A stretch of DNA of 64,000 bases from Deminuibacter soli (GCF_003412455.1 NZ_QTJU01000004.1:1-64000), one strand, 5' to 3'. Positions 17,154-27,500 are shown, counted from the stretch's first letter. Numbers and translations: made by a program. Notes: generated by a model from the letters alone, not told the origin.

Positions 17154-17741
17154 TTATTTTGCTGCTTCGTACGCTTCTATATCATTACGGATGCTCAACA
17201 GGTAATCAATATCATCATAACCATTGAGCAAACAGGTTTTCTTGTAAGCATTGATGTCAAAGCTTTCCTGTTCGCCGGTGGTTGTTATTTTGATGTATTG
17301 TTTTTCGAGGTTAACCTCTACCTGTGTTGCTGCGTCTTTTTCAGTGGCAGCAAATATTTTCTGTAAAAAGCCTTCGCTTACAATTACGGGCAGCAAAAAG
17401 TTGTTGAGTGCGTTGTTGCGGAAGATGTCGGCAAAAAAGCTGCTCACTACTACATCAAAGCCATAATCTTTAATGGCCCATGCTGCGTGTTCACGGCTGC
17501 TGCCGCAACCGAAGTTTTTACCGGCAACCAGTATTTTACCAGTGTAGGTAGGGTTGTTCAATACAAAGTCTTTCGGCTGTGCTTCGCTGTCGTTTTCATA
17601 ACGCCAGTCGCGGAACAGGTTTTTGCCGAAGCCATCCCTGCTGGTTGCTTTTAAAAAGCGTGCAGGAATAATCTGGTCTGTATCGATGTTTTCGATCGGC
17701 AAAGGAACAATGCTTGATACAACTGTATTAATTGCGCTCAT
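17154..17741 (-). CDS. leuD: 3-isopropylmalate dehydratase small subunit
   Basis: With LeuC this subunit forms isopropylmalate isomerase (2- to 3-isopropylmalate via isopropylmaleate). It shows the swivelling-domain motifs: [19 protein letters not shown] near the N-terminus, [17 protein letters not shown] in the middle and [19 protein letters not shown]. Its 195 residues are normal for the bacterial small subunit. A methyltransferase gene separates it from leuC, with only 8 bases between that gene and leuD. Confidence 0.97.
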   Translation of the reverse strand: MSAINTVVSSIVPLPIENIDTDQIIPARFLKATSRDGFGKNLFRDWRYENDSEAQPKDFVLNNPTYTGKILVAGKNFGCGSSREHAAWAIKDYGFDVVVSSFFADIFRNNALNNFLLPVIVSEGFLQKIFAATEKDAATQVEVNLEKQYIKITTTGEQESFDINAYKKTCLLNGYDDIDYLLSIRNDIEAYEAAK

Positions 17742-17749
17742 CTGATTAA

Positions 17750-18526
17750 TTATTTTATCGCTTGTATTCGTAATCTTTTATAATCGGCGTACCAGGTACC
17801 ATACCAGGTGTTGGGCTGGTAATTGGTTGGTCTCAGGCGTTCCACCGTGTTGTTGAGAATCAGTTTTCTTTGTTCCAGGGTAAGGCTGCTGCAAAAAACA
17901 TCACCGAACATATTGAGCCAGTTTTCCATACCTTCTTCACCACTCAATGGCGTAGGCCTGTCGAACAGCAGGGCTGATGTTACGTTAAACCCGTTTTTCT
18001 CCAGCAGGGTAGTGTATTCACCTATGGAAGGAAAATACCAGAAATCGGGCGGCATTTTATCTTCCAGTCCTTCCTGCTGCATTACCTGGTGTAACGCGGT
18101 GGTAATGTTGTGTACGTTTCCTTTACCACCAAACTCCACTACCAGCCTGCCACCGGGCTTCAGGTTCTCGTACATGCAGCGTATCACTTTTTCTGCGTCT
18201 TTTTTCCCAATCCAGTGCAGTACTGCATTGGAAAAGATGGCATCAAAGGGCTGATCGTACGAAAAATCAGTTGCGTTTTTATGATCAAAGCGGATGCCGG
18301 GATAACTGGCTTTGGCCGCTTCAATCATTTCAGGCGAACTGTCCATCCCGGTAACCAGGGCACCAAACTGGCTTATTTCATTGGCCAGCTGTCCACTGCC
18401 ACATCCCAGGTCAAGTATGGATTCTCCCTGTTGCGGTTGCAGCCAGCTCAGCAAGTCTTCTCCATATTTGGATACAAAGGAATGCTTGTCGTTGTATAAA
18501 CTGGTATTCCACTTTATTGCTGGCAT
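17750..18526 (-). CDS. Class I SAM methyltransferase, trans-aconitate-methyltransferase-like
   Basis: The SAM-binding motif I is [15 protein letters not shown] (about residues 37-51), followed by the acidic motif [14 protein letters not shown] and the motif [12 protein letters not shown]. The N-terminal [22 protein letters not shown] and the loop between strands resemble Tam-type enzymes, which methylate trans-aconitate. It sits between leuC and leuD, whose reaction passes through isopropylmaleate, a structural analogue of cis-aconitate. I infer it may methylate a leucine-pathway intermediate or its dead-end isomer; yeast Tmt1 is known to methylate 3-isopropylmalate. Other small-molecule substrates cannot be excluded. 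Confidence 0.85.
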   Translation of the reverse strand: MPAIKWNTSLYNDKHSFVSKYGEDLLSWLQPQQGESILDLGCGSGQLANEISQFGALVTGMDSSPEMIEAAKASYPGIRFDHKNATDFSYDQPFDAIFSNAVLHWIGKKDAEKVIRCMYENLKPGGRLVVEFGGKGNVHNITTALHQVMQQEGLEDKMPPDFWYFPSIGEYTTLLEKNGFNVTSALLFDRPTPLSGEEGMENWLNMFGDVFCSSLTLEQRKLILNNTVERLRPTNYQPNTWYGTWYADYKRLRIQAIK

Positions 18527-18578
18527 ATCTGCTAAAACAGGTGCTGCGTTGCCGCAGCACCTGCGTCGTTTGGTTATA

Positions 18579-19976
18579 TTAAATCAGTTCCCTGATATCG
18601 GTTACTTCACCCGTAACAGCAGCAGCTGCTGCGGTTAAAGGGCTTGCAAGGAAGGTACGCGCGTTGGGGCCCTGGCGGCCTTCAAAGTTCCTGTTCGAGG
18701 TAGAGATGCAATATTTACCTGCAGGAATTTTGTCTTCGTTCATACCCAAACAGGCGCTGCAACCTGGCTGGCGCAGCATAAAACCTGCTTCTGCAAACAC
18801 TTTGTCAATTCCTTCCTGTATGGCCTGTTGCTCAACCTGCTTGCTGCCGGGCACAATCCATACTTCCACACCTGCTGCTTTCTTTTTGCCTTTTACAAAG
18901 GAAGCGACCATGCGCAAATCTTCAATGCGGCTGTTGGTACAGCTGCCGATAAACACATAGTCAATCTTTTTGCCTTTGATATTGGCGCCGGGTTCAAGAC
19001 CCATGTAATGCAGCGATTTTTCGTAGGAAGGTTTTTCTTTTTCTTCTATTTCGCTGAGTGCAGGGATATGACCTGTTACACCAATGCCCATACCGGGGTT
19101 GGTGCCATAAGTGATCATGGGTTCAATAGCTGCTGCAGCAATGTTTATTTCCTTGTCAAATTTCGCGTCAGCATCGCTGTACAGTGTGCGCCAGTAAGCC
19201 ACTGCTTTGTCCCATGCTTCACCCTGTGGTGCAAAGGTTCTGCCTTTCATGTAATCGAAAGTGATATCGTCGGGGGCAATCATACCGCCGCGTGCACCCA
19301 TTTCGATGCTCATGTTACAGATGGTCATGCGTGCTTCCATAGACAGGCTGCGGATAGCAGAACCTGCATATTCCACGAAATAGCCGGTAGCACCGCTGGC
19401 CGAGATCTGTGCAATGATGTAGAGGATAATGTCTTTTGATACAACACCGGTTTTCAGTTCACCGTCCACATTAATGCGCATGAGCTTTGGTTTGCTCTGC
19501 ATTAAACATTGTGTGGCCAGTACCATTTCTACTTCGCTGGTACCGATACCGAAGGCGATAGCGCCGAAAGCACCGTGTGTGCTGGTATGGCTGTCGCCGC
19601 AAACCATAGTCATACCGGGTTGTGTAACGCCCAGTTCGGGCCCTATTACATGCACAATGCCCTGGTAGGGGTGACCAAGGCCGTATAAATCGATGCCGAA
19701 TTTTTTACAGTTCTCTGTGAGTGTTTGTACCTGTATGCGCGACAGCTCTTCCTTAATGGGCAGGTGCTGGTTAAGCGTAGGTACATTGTGGTCGGCAGTG
19801 GCTACTACCTGTTTGGGGCGAAACACCTGCAGGCCACGTTTTTCCAGTCCTTTAAACGCCTGCGGGCTGGTTACTTCGTGAATAAAATGCCTGTCGATAT
19901 ACAGCACAGAAGGGCCGTCGGGTATTTCCTTTACAACGTGTTTGTCCCAGATCTTTTCAAATAATGTTTTAGCCAT
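18579..19976 (-). CDS. leuC: 3-isopropylmalate dehydratase large subunit
   Basis: This aconitase-family 4Fe-4S subunit carries cluster ligands in [14 protein letters not shown] and [14 protein letters not shown]. The N-terminus [15 protein letters not shown] is the standard LeuC start, so I place the start at the ATG at 19976. An ATG at 20012 would add twelve residues ([12 protein letters not shown]) not seen in the family. The resulting 465 residues are typical. It follows leuA after a gap of about 95 bases that contains a GC-rich hairpin. Confidence 0.97.
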   Translation of the reverse strand: MAKTLFEKIWDKHVVKEIPDGPSVLYIDRHFIHEVTSPQAFKGLEKRGLQVFRPKQVVATADHNVPTLNQHLPIKEELSRIQVQTLTENCKKFGIDLYGLGHPYQGIVHVIGPELGVTQPGMTMVCGDSHTSTHGAFGAIAFGIGTSEVEMVLATQCLMQSKPKLMRINVDGELKTGVVSKDIILYIIAQISASGATGYFVEYAGSAIRSLSMEARMTICNMSIEMGARGGMIAPDDITFDYMKGRTFAPQGEAWDKAVAYWRTLYSDADAKFDKEINIAAAAIEPMITYGTNPGMGIGVTGHIPALSEIEEKEKPSYEKSLHYMGLEPGANIKGKKIDYVFIGSCTNSRIEDLRMVASFVKGKKKAAGVEVWIVPGSKQVEQQAIQEGIDKVFAEAGFMLRQPGCSACLGMNEDKIPAGKYCISTSNRNFEGRQGPNARTFLASPLTAAAAAVTGEVTDIRELI

Positions 19977-20012
19977 GTTGATTGTTTCCGGTTTTATTCC
20001 TTGGGGTATCAT

Positions 20013-20039
20013 CCGGCAGCAGTAGAAAACCGCTGCCGG
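20013..20039. repeat. Hairpin between leuA and leuC
   Basis: CCGGCAGC (20013-20020) and GCTGCCGG (20032-20039) form a perfect 8-bp stem with an 11-base loop in the gap between leuA and leuC. There is no T-run after it on the minus strand, so it is not an obvious terminator. It may set the relative amounts of leuA and downstream message. Confidence 0.4.
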
Positions 20040-20071
20040 GTGTAATGAGATTTCTTTGTACTTCGTTTGAT

Positions 20072-21232
20072 CTATCCAACAGGCACATACTGTTCGGCCA
20101 GTTTGTGCAGGTCTGTTTCTTCCACTTCTTTTTTACCATCTGCCACCAGCAAAAACTGCTGGTACAGCACGTCAACGGCATCGCGGTCAAATTCATAACC
20201 AATCTGGCGTAGGCGGTGTGCCAGTGCAGAGCGGCCGCTGCGGGCGGTTAATACAATTTTAGAACCGGCTGCGCCTACTTCTTCAGGGGTCATGATTTCG
20301 TAGGTGGTCGATTCTTTCAGGAATCCATCCTGGTGAATACCTGATGAGTGAGAGAAGGCGTTGCTGCCCACAATGGCCTTGTTGGGCTGTACAGGCACGC
20401 GCATGGTTTCTGATACCAGTATGCTCAGCGGGTTCAGCAGTTCTGTACGCACATCGGTGTACAGGTTCAGGCTGCTGTGCTGTTTCAGCACCATTACCAC
20501 TTCTTCCAGCGAGGTGTTACCGGCTCTTTCGCCGATACCGTTAATAGTACACTCAATCTGGCGGGCGCCATTCATAGCACCTGCAACAGAATTGGCGGTG
20601 GCCAAACCCAGGTCGTTGTGGCAATGACAGGAGATCACTGCTTTGTCGATATTGGGTACATTATTATAGAGGTAAGCGATTTTTTCGCCGTATTGATGCG
20701 GCAAACAGTAGCCTGTGGTATCAGGGATGTTTACCACGGTAGCGCCTGCTGCGATAACGGTTTCTACCAGGCGGGCCAGAAACGCATTGTCTGCACGGCC
20801 TGCATCTTCTGCAAAGAATTCTACATCATCTACAAAATTCCTGGCAAAGCGGGTGGCTTTGGCTGCGCGTTCGAGAATATCTTCGCGGGTAGTATTGAAT
20901 TTGTGTTTGATGTGAATGTCAGACGAGCCGATACCGGTGTGAATGCGCGGGCGTACAGCAGGTTTAAGGGCTTCGGCAGCTACCTCAATGTCTTTCTGTA
21001 CGGCACGGGTAAGACCGCAGATAGTAGCGTTCTTGATTATTTTAGATATTTCCTGAACCGAAGCAAAATCGCCGGGACTGGAAATAGGAAAACCGGCCTC
21101 GATAATGTCAACACCCAGTTGTTCAAGTGCCAACGCCAGTTCTATTTTTTCTTTTGTATTTAATTTACAGCCTGGGACCTGCTCACCGTCGCGGAGCGTT
21201 GTGTCGAAAATGAAAACTTTTTGTGCTGCCAT
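20072..21232 (-). CDS. leuA: 2-isopropylmalate synthase, short form
   Basis: This DRE-TIM metallolyase condenses 2-oxoisovalerate with acetyl-CoA, the first leucine-specific step. It has [13 protein letters not shown] at residues 9-21, the metal-binding histidines in [15 protein letters not shown], and [14 protein letters not shown]. The protein ends at 386 residues, after the linker region, and has no C-terminal LeuA dimer domain, which is the leucine-binding feedback domain of the 500-residue form. The synthase identity rests on operon context and the [14 protein letters not shown] motif; homocitrate- or citramalate-synthase relatives are less likely here. It heads the leu operon. Confidence 0.94.
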   Translation of the reverse strand: MAAQKVFIFDTTLRDGEQVPGCKLNTKEKIELALALEQLGVDIIEAGFPISSPGDFASVQEISKIIKNATICGLTRAVQKDIEVAAEALKPAVRPRIHTGIGSSDIHIKHKFNTTREDILERAAKATRFARNFVDDVEFFAEDAGRADNAFLARLVETVIAAGATVVNIPDTTGYCLPHQYGEKIAYLYNNVPNIDKAVISCHCHNDLGLATANSVAGAMNGARQIECTINGIGERAGNTSLEEVVMVLKQHSSLNLYTDVRTELLNPLSILVSETMRVPVQPNKAIVGSNAFSHSSGIHQDGFLKESTTYEIMTPEEVGAAGSKIVLTARSGRSALAHRLRQIGYEFDRDAVDVLYQQFLLVADGKKEVEETDLHKLAEQYVPVG

Positions 21233-21251
21233 AATAAAGGTTTAAATAAAA

Positions 21252-21308
21252 TTGCAGACTGAATAAGTGATTTGATTGCCTGCCAAAATATGCTTAAACA
21301 GTCTGCAA
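21252..21308. promoter_or_regulatory. Long inverted repeat upstream of leuA
   Basis: TTGCAGACTG (21252-21261) and CAGTCTGCAA (21299-21308) are perfect 10-bp inverted arms 37 bases apart. They lie between the candidate leuA promoter and the leuA start, so they would be in the untranslated leader of the leu message. They could close an RNA stem enclosing a regulatory loop, or be two half-sites for a protein. No leader peptide rich in Leu codons is visible here. Confidence 0.5.
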
Positions 21309-21310
21309 AT

Positions 21311-21342
21311 CGAAAATATCCCTCAATTTTAGCAAACACAAA
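21311..21342 (-). promoter_or_regulatory. Candidate leu operon promoter
   Basis: On the minus strand TTTG (21342-21339), 20 bases, then TATTTTCG (21318-21311), one base from TAnnTTTG. The box is close to that of the ilv leader promoter (TATATTCG). It lies about 80 bases before the leuA start, leaving room for the inverted repeat at 21252-21308 in the transcript. Confidence 0.45.
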
Positions 21343-21430
21343 CTAAAATAAGGTCATATTTACGATGCATAAGTGACCAGGATTAGGTGTAACTTGCTGA
21401 AAAGTAGCAGGTTGTAAAAACAGAATTACG

Positions 21431-23005
21431 ATGTCTAACCGTTCTACAGATGAGTTATTTCAGCTGATAAAGTCACTTGAAAAGGCCGAAAAGCGCAATT
21501 TCAAGGTGTACATGAAGCGTATTGCCGGTAGCGAGGACTTGAAAATGATGACGTTATTCGATGCGCTGGACAAAATGCACGAGTACGATGAGGCCAGTTT
21601 GCTCAGCAAACACACCGTGCTGCAGAAGCAGCAGTTGTCTAATTTAAAAGCCCATTTGTTCCGCCAGATTCTTACCAGTTTACGTCTTACCAAAGACGAT
21701 AGCATAGACATGCAGCTGAACGAGCAGATGAGCTATGCCCGCATTCTTTATAATAAAGGATTGTACCTGCAGAGCCTGAAACTGCTGGAAAAGATCAAAC
21801 AGATTGCCAAATCGAATAACCAGGTTACTTTCCAGATGCAGGCCCTGATTTTTGAGAAGAAGATCGAAGCCATGCACATTACCCGCAGCATGGAAAACCG
21901 GGCAGAAAGGCTCTCCCACGAAATTGATGACGCCAACCGGCACCTCACGCTGCTCAACCGCCTGTCGAACCTGGCGCTGCAATTGTACAGCTGGTACATA
22001 AAAATGGGACATGCCCGCGACGAGAAAGATGTAACGGCCGTAAAAATGTTTTTCGAGGTAAACCTGCCCGTACACCAGGTATCGCAGATGCATTTTTACG
22101 AGAAACTGTACCTGTACCAAAGCTACTGCTGGTACGGATTTATATTACAGGATCTGCTGATGTTTTACCGGTACTGCCAGAAATGGGTTGACCTGTTTGA
22201 CCATGAGCCGGCCATGATTGCCACCGAAACCAGTCAATATGTGAAGGGGTTACATAACCTGCTGAGCGCACACCTGGCTACCAACAACTACGATGCCTTC
22301 CGCAAAGTGCTGCAGAACTTTGAAAACTTTACCACAACTGAAGTGGCCAACGCGAACATCAATGCACGTATACAGATATTCCAGTACCTGTACACCGCTA
22401 AAATAAACCTGCACTTCCTGGAAGGAACATTTACCGAAGGTTTGCAGCTGATACCGCATATTGAAGAACACATTGAAGAATACAAGCTGCATTTAGACAG
22501 GCACCGCATACTGGTATTTTATTATAAAATAGCCTGCCTGTATTTTGGCAGCGGCGATAATGAAAGCACCATTGACTACCTCAATAAAATCATTAACTGG
22601 AAAGTTGACCTGCGCACCGATATACAATGTTATGCGCGCCTGCTGCATTTGATTGCACATTACGAGCTGGGTAACTGGAGCCTGCTGGAGTACCTGATAA
22701 AATCGGTATACCGGTTTATGGCGAAAATGAAAAACCTGAGCGTGGTGGAAGAAGAGATCTTCCGCTTCTTGCGCAAATCGTTCACCCTGGCGCCAAGCCG
22801 CATTATCCCGTCTTTCAGGGCGCTGAAAGAAAAGCTGGAAAAATACGAAGGCAACCCGCTGGAAACGCGTTCATTCATGTACCTCGACATTATTGCCTGG
22901 CTGGAAAGCAAGATACAGGGCATACCGGTGCAGCAGGTGCGGCACAACCGTTTTCTCGAAGGCAGGAAGGGCAAGGCGCAGGAAGCGAAAACGAGGAAGG
23001 CGTAA
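21431..23005 (+). CDS. Conserved helical protein of unknown function
   Basis: A 524-residue soluble protein that I do not recognise as a named family. It has no signal peptide or membrane span. The sequence is rich in predicted helices and repeated Leu/Tyr patterns (for example NKGLYLQSLKLLEKIKQIAKS near residues 97-117, and HRILVFYYKIACLYFGSGDN near 357-376), suggesting a TPR-like helical repeat scaffold. The N-terminus is basic (LFQLIKSLEKAEKRNFKVYMKR), and the C-terminal 25 residues are very Lys/Arg-rich. It is divergent from leuA across a 198-base gap. Nothing in it indicates a direct link to leucine synthesis. Confidence 0.75.
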   Translation: MSNRSTDELFQLIKSLEKAEKRNFKVYMKRIAGSEDLKMMTLFDALDKMHEYDEASLLSKHTVLQKQQLSNLKAHLFRQILTSLRLTKDDSIDMQLNEQMSYARILYNKGLYLQSLKLLEKIKQIAKSNNQVTFQMQALIFEKKIEAMHITRSMENRAERLSHEIDDANRHLTLLNRLSNLALQLYSWYIKMGHARDEKDVTAVKMFFEVNLPVHQVSQMHFYEKLYLYQSYCWYGFILQDLLMFYRYCQKWVDLFDHEPAMIATETSQYVKGLHNLLSAHLATNNYDAFRKVLQNFENFTTTEVANANINARIQIFQYLYTAKINLHFLEGTFTEGLQLIPHIEEHIEEYKLHLDRHRILVFYYKIACLYFGSGDNESTIDYLNKIINWKVDLRTDIQCYARLLHLIAHYELGNWSLLEYLIKSVYRFMAKMKNLSVVEEEIFRFLRKSFTLAPSRIIPSFRALKEKLEKYEGNPLETRSFMYLDIIAWLESKIQGIPVQQVRHNRFLEGRKGKAQEAKTRKA

Positions 23006-23015
23006 CAGGGTGAAG

Positions 23016-23205
23016 AAAGCCGGTGAATAGTGAATAGTCAATAGTGAATAAAAAACGGTGAGGGGTGAGTAGTCAGCGGTGAGTGATTGAAGCGAAGGGC
23101 ATCAAAGAAAAGTGTCTTCGCTTAGATAAAAGCCTTCGCTTCGAATCGGATTCGCTCAGATAGTCTCGATGTGTCGATTCTCAATTCTCGATGTATTCCA
23201 CTCAC
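23016..23205. repeat. Word-repeat patch in a convergent gap
   Basis: The gap between the convergent genes ending at 23005 and 23212 holds GTGAATAGTGAATAGTCAATAG (near 23023-23048), then GTGAGTAGTCAGCGGTGAGTGATTGAAGCGAAGGG, then TCTTCGCTTAGATAAAAGCC and CTCGATGTGTCGATTCTCAATTCTCGATG. The TGAGTGATTGAAGCG word also occurs in reverse complement near 413-428. No gene or standard terminator is seen in it. Confidence 0.65.
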
Positions 23206-23211
23206 CTGCCT

Positions 23212-24225
23212 TTATTTCCTGGTTGATTCTCTTGGTATCAACGTTGCATTCAGGATAATGGTTTCATTGATAATAGGCGCATTCTTTTTATCCAGCGAAC
23301 GGAATAACGTCATGGCTGCGCGTTTGCCTATTTCAAAAGCCGGCTGGGTAATGGTAGTGAGGGATGGTTTGAGCAGCGGCGCTGTTTCGAGGTTGGCGAA
23401 ACTGATTATTTTCAGTTGTTTCGGAATATGAATGTCCAGCTCATGTGCTGCATGGTAGGCAGTAAGTGCGAGCTTTTCAACAGAAGCGAAAATGCCGTCA
23501 GGCCTGTTCTTTGCGCTCAGCAACTTTTTTACCTTGTTGTAATTCTCTTCATGGTTGTTACTGCCGAAAACAATATTGGTTTGTGGTGAGCGCAGTTTGT
23601 ATTTCTTAATCGCATCCAGGTAACCATGCATGCGTTTGTTACCGATAGATAAATGTTTGGAAATACACAGGTAGGCAATATTGGTACAACCCTGCTGTAT
23701 CAGGTGTTCTGTGGCTTTAAAACCGCTCTCGTAATCATCGGTGGTAATCTTTGCCGTTTCTACATTTTCGCAGATGCGGTCAAAGAACACAATAGGCACA
23801 TTGCGCTGTTTGAGGTTGATGATGTGTTCTATATCATCGGTATTGCTTGAGACAGACATCAGCACACCATCAACACGCCCGTTTTGCAGGTAACGCATAA
23901 TGCTGAGTTCCTTGTTATAATCTTCATGCGTGATATAAATAAGCACATGGTAACCCTTTTCCTGTGCAATTTCTTCGATACCGTTAATGGCGAGCGAGAA
24001 AAAATTGTTCGCAATTTCCGGAATAATTACCGCAATGGTGCGGCTCTTCTGTTTGCGTAAACTGCTGGCATAAGGATTAGGCTCGTAGTTGAGTTTTTTG
24101 GCAAGCGCCATTACCTTACGCTTGGTTTCTTCACCAATATCATAACTGTCCCTTAAGGCACGGGAAACCGTAGAAACCGCCAGGTTCAGCTCTTTCGCGA
24201 GATGTTTGAGATTTACGTTTGTCAT
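23212..24225 (-). CDS. LacI/GalR-family transcriptional regulator
   Basis: The N-terminal helix-turn-helix and hinge helix are clear: VNLKHLAKELNLAVSTVSRALRDSYDIGEETKRKVMALAKKLNYEPNPYA (residues 3-52, written with key residues V16-S17-T18-V19-S20 in the recognition helix). It is followed by a periplasmic-binding-protein-like effector domain starting at TIAVIIPEIANNFF. The length of 337 residues is standard. It is divergent from a SusC/SusD pair, and the shared control region carries a LacI-type palindrome with a central CG, so it probably controls that uptake operon in response to a sugar. The sugar is unknown. Confidence 0.93.
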   Translation of the reverse strand: MTNVNLKHLAKELNLAVSTVSRALRDSYDIGEETKRKVMALAKKLNYEPNPYASSLRKQKSRTIAVIIPEIANNFFSLAINGIEEIAQEKGYHVLIYITHEDYNKELSIMRYLQNGRVDGVLMSVSSNTDDIEHIINLKQRNVPIVFFDRICENVETAKITTDDYESGFKATEHLIQQGCTNIAYLCISKHLSIGNKRMHGYLDAIKKYKLRSPQTNIVFGSNNHEENYNKVKKLLSAKNRPDGIFASVEKLALTAYHAAHELDIHIPKQLKIISFANLETAPLLKPSLTTITQPAFEIGKRAAMTLFRSLDKKNAPIINETIILNATLIPRESTRK

Positions 24226-24377
24226 AATACAGTGTTGTATTTACAGCCAGGATTGCCTGCATGATAGATCAGATGACAAGGCCTGGCAGCCCGGTAAATA
24301 CCCGGCCTGGGGCAGTTGTTGAATGATGCTATGGCGGTGCAACCGGCCCCTAAAGTAGTTTTTTTGCGGAAATAAAC

Positions 24378-24391
24378 CGGAAACGTTTCCG
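24378..24391. promoter_or_regulatory. LacI-family operator candidate
   Basis: CGGAAACGTTTCCG is a perfect 14-bp palindrome with the central CG step and AAACGTTT core typical of LacI/GalR-family sites. It lies 153 bases from the LacI-type gene start and about 125 bases before susC, so it could control both. Confidence 0.7.
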
Positions 24392-24395
24392 TAAA

Positions 24396-24426
24396 AAAAG
24401 ATCTTTTAAAAAGAAACTTGCAAGTT
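24396..24426. promoter_or_regulatory. Two further adjacent palindromes upstream of susC
   Basis: AAAAGATCTTTT (24396-24407) and AACTTGCAAGTT (24415-24426) are perfect 12-bp palindromes directly after the LacI-type site. The three centres are 17 and 19 bases apart. They may be additional protein sites; the first is AT-rich and could be chance. Confidence 0.35.
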
Positions 24427-24516
24427 ATTTTTCTTCAACTTGGCTGTGCGGTTTGATTGTTAAATTGACTATTTGTACCAACGGCCGCTTATCACAACAC
24501 TAAATTAAAGCTTGCC

Positions 24517-27500
24517 ATGTTCATGCGAAAACTCATGCGTGCAACGTACCTGTTGCTGTGCATGTTAGCCACAACCCAACTGCTTATAGCGCAGTCCGGA
24601 CGCATCTCCGGGAAAATCAACACAACAGAAACCGGCGCACTTGCAGGCGCATCTATTCATGTAAAGGGATCACCGGTTAACACCATCAGTGGTGAAGGCG
24701 GCGTCTTTACCATTACCGTGCCTGCTGCGAAAACCAGCGCAACACTGGTGATAAGTGCTGTAGGTTACGAAGACCAGGAAGTTCCGGTAACGCTGCCGTT
24801 CCAGGGCGAGTTGCAGGTTACCATGAAAGAAACCACGAAAGGATTGAACGAAGTGGTAGTGGTTGGTTACGGAACAAGCCGCAAAAAAGATCTTACCGGG
24901 TCTGTTTCATCCATTAGTGTTGCCGGCCAGGAAAAAACACCGGTAATTGGTACTGCACAGTTACTGCAGGGGCAGGCGAGTGGTGTGCAGGTAATGCAAA
25001 ACCAGGCGCAGCCTGGCGGAACCGTGTTCTCTATCCGCATCAGGGGTACCAACTCCATCAATTCAAGCAGTGAGCCATTGTATGTGATAGATGGCTACCC
25101 CGGTGGCGATATCTCTGCCATCAATCCCAACGATATTGAATCGATGGACGTGTTGAAAGATGCCTCTTCCACCGCCATTTACGGAAGCCGCGGCGCCAAC
25201 GGTGTTATCATGATCACCACCAAAAAAGGACGCGCCGGCAGCAAAGGCGTAAGCATTGATGCATACACCGGTATCCAGAAAGTGGGCAAACGCTACGACA
25301 TGATGAATGCCACGCAGTATGCCACTTTTATGGACAGCCTGCAGGCAGAAAACAACCGTTACAACAATACCAACCTGGCATTGCCTTACACGGCAGACCA
25401 GATCAGCAAAATGGGTGCAGGTACAGACTGGCAGGATGCTATTTTCCGCACTGCGCCGATCTCGAACATCTCTGTAGGATTCAGGGGCGGTAATGCTGAT
25501 ACCCGCTATTACCTGAGCCTCGGTTATTTCGACCAGCAGGGTATTGTGATTGGTTCTGATTACAAAAGAGGAACCGTTCAGTTTAACCTCGATCAAACAG
25601 TAAGCAAGAAAATAAAAGTAGGCTTTACCTCACAGTCATCTTATGGTTACCAGAATGCGCCAACAGTGAATACCAGCGGCGGTGGTACCACACCCAGCGT
25701 GTTGTGGGATGCCGTAAGGTTTAATCCTGTACTGCCTGTTTACGACAGCACCGGCAAATACACATTTATGAACAACCCCGGCCCGCTGGCTTCACCCATC
25801 GGCAACCCGGTTGCGTATGCCAATGAAGCGCAGGATGGTGTATACAATTTCAGAACACTGGTAAATACCTATGGTGAGTATGAAATTGTCAAAGGCCTGA
25901 AACTGAAAAGCAGCTTCGGTGTGAATTACCGCAACTATGGCGAAAAAACATTTGTGCCAACCGATCTGTATGTGTCATCCGGACTGGGTTCTGCTTCACA
26001 AACATCAGAACAGCATTATAGCTGGCTCAGTGAAACCTATCTTACCTGGGATAAGGAATTCAATAAAAACAACGCATTGAATGTAGTGGGTGGGTATACT
26101 TTCCAGCACTGGTACGATAAAGGTTTTACAGCAAACGTAAACACCCTTTCTACCAATGCAAACGGCGGTGATAACCTGAGCGTGGGCACACCTACTTCTT
26201 CTACTTCTTTCTATAACGATAACGTGTTAACCTCCTATTTCACCAGGGTAAACTACAGGCTGTTCGACAGGTTCCTGTTTACCGGAACAATCCGTGCAGA
26301 TGGTTCATCCCGTTTTGGTGAAAACAACAAATGGGGCTATTTCCCTTCAGGCGCGTTTGCATGGCGTATGGGGGAGGAAGATTTTATCCGGCACATCAAA
26401 GCCATCAGCGACATGAAGCTGCGCCTGAGCTATGGTGTTACGGGTAACCAGGAAATTGGTTCTTACAACGCCTTGTCGCACTACAGCACCAACAGTTATT
26501 CATTGGGTAGCGGCCCTTCAAGGGTGGTGGGTATTTCACCGAGCAATATTCCCAATCCTGATCTGAAATGGGAATCTACTGCTACTTACGATGCAGGTCT
26601 TGACCTGTCGCTGTGGAGCAGCCGCGTGAATATATCAATGGATTACTACTACAAAAAAACATCCAACCTGCTGCTGAACCTGAGCATACCGCAAACATCC
26701 GGTTATACCAGCATCCTGAAAAATGCGGGCAGTGTATCTAACCAGGGCTTTGAACTGGGCATCAACACGCGCAATATTGTTGGCAAAACCTTCAGCTGGA
26801 ATACTTCACTGAACTTTTCTACCAATAAAAACAAAGTGGTTGACCTGGGCAGCAACAAACAGATTTATGCCGGTGATGTAAGCGGCAGCCTGTTCCCTTC
26901 AGCAACCTTTAAATCAGGCATACTGCTGGTAGGCCAGCCTATTGGTTCCTTTTACGGTTATGTGTTTGACGGCATCTGGCAAAGCCAGGAGCAGATTGCA
27001 AAAAGCGGCACCAAACAGGCAGTTAAACCGGGTGATCCTATTTACCGCGACTTGAACGGCGACAGCATTCTCAACGGTTCAGACAGGATGATACTCGGAC
27101 ATGCCTTACCCAAGTTTACTTATGGCATTACCAACAACTTCACACTGGGCCGCTTTAACCTCAACATCTTTTTGCAGGGTGTTTACGGCAACAAAATATG
27201 GAATGAAAACCGTTACGAAATTGAAAACGGTTCACCCAATTTCAACAAGCTCGCTTATGTTGGTACAGACAGCTGGCATGGCGAAGGTACCAGCAACACC
27301 AACGCCCGTATCAGCAGTGTATTGCGCAGAAGTACCGGTGTAACCAGCGATGTAATTGAAAGCGGCAGTTACCTGCGTGTAAAAACAGTAACCCTCTCAT
27401 ACGATTTGCCGCTGCCCAAAATAACCAATGGCGTGTTTAAATCAGCAACGGTATATGTAACAGGTCAAAACCTGATCACCATTACCAAGTACAGCGGTTA

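Noticed and set aside
20477-21163. 228-codon plus-strand frame opposite leuA
   Set aside because: It is opposite the clear leuA gene, is Cys/Phe/Tyr-rich with no motif, and is taken as a shadow.
21329-21370. 13-residue frame upstream of leuA as a Leu leader peptide
   Set aside because: It has only two Leu codons in MHRKYDLILVCVC and overlaps the candidate promoter, so it is not a convincing control peptide.
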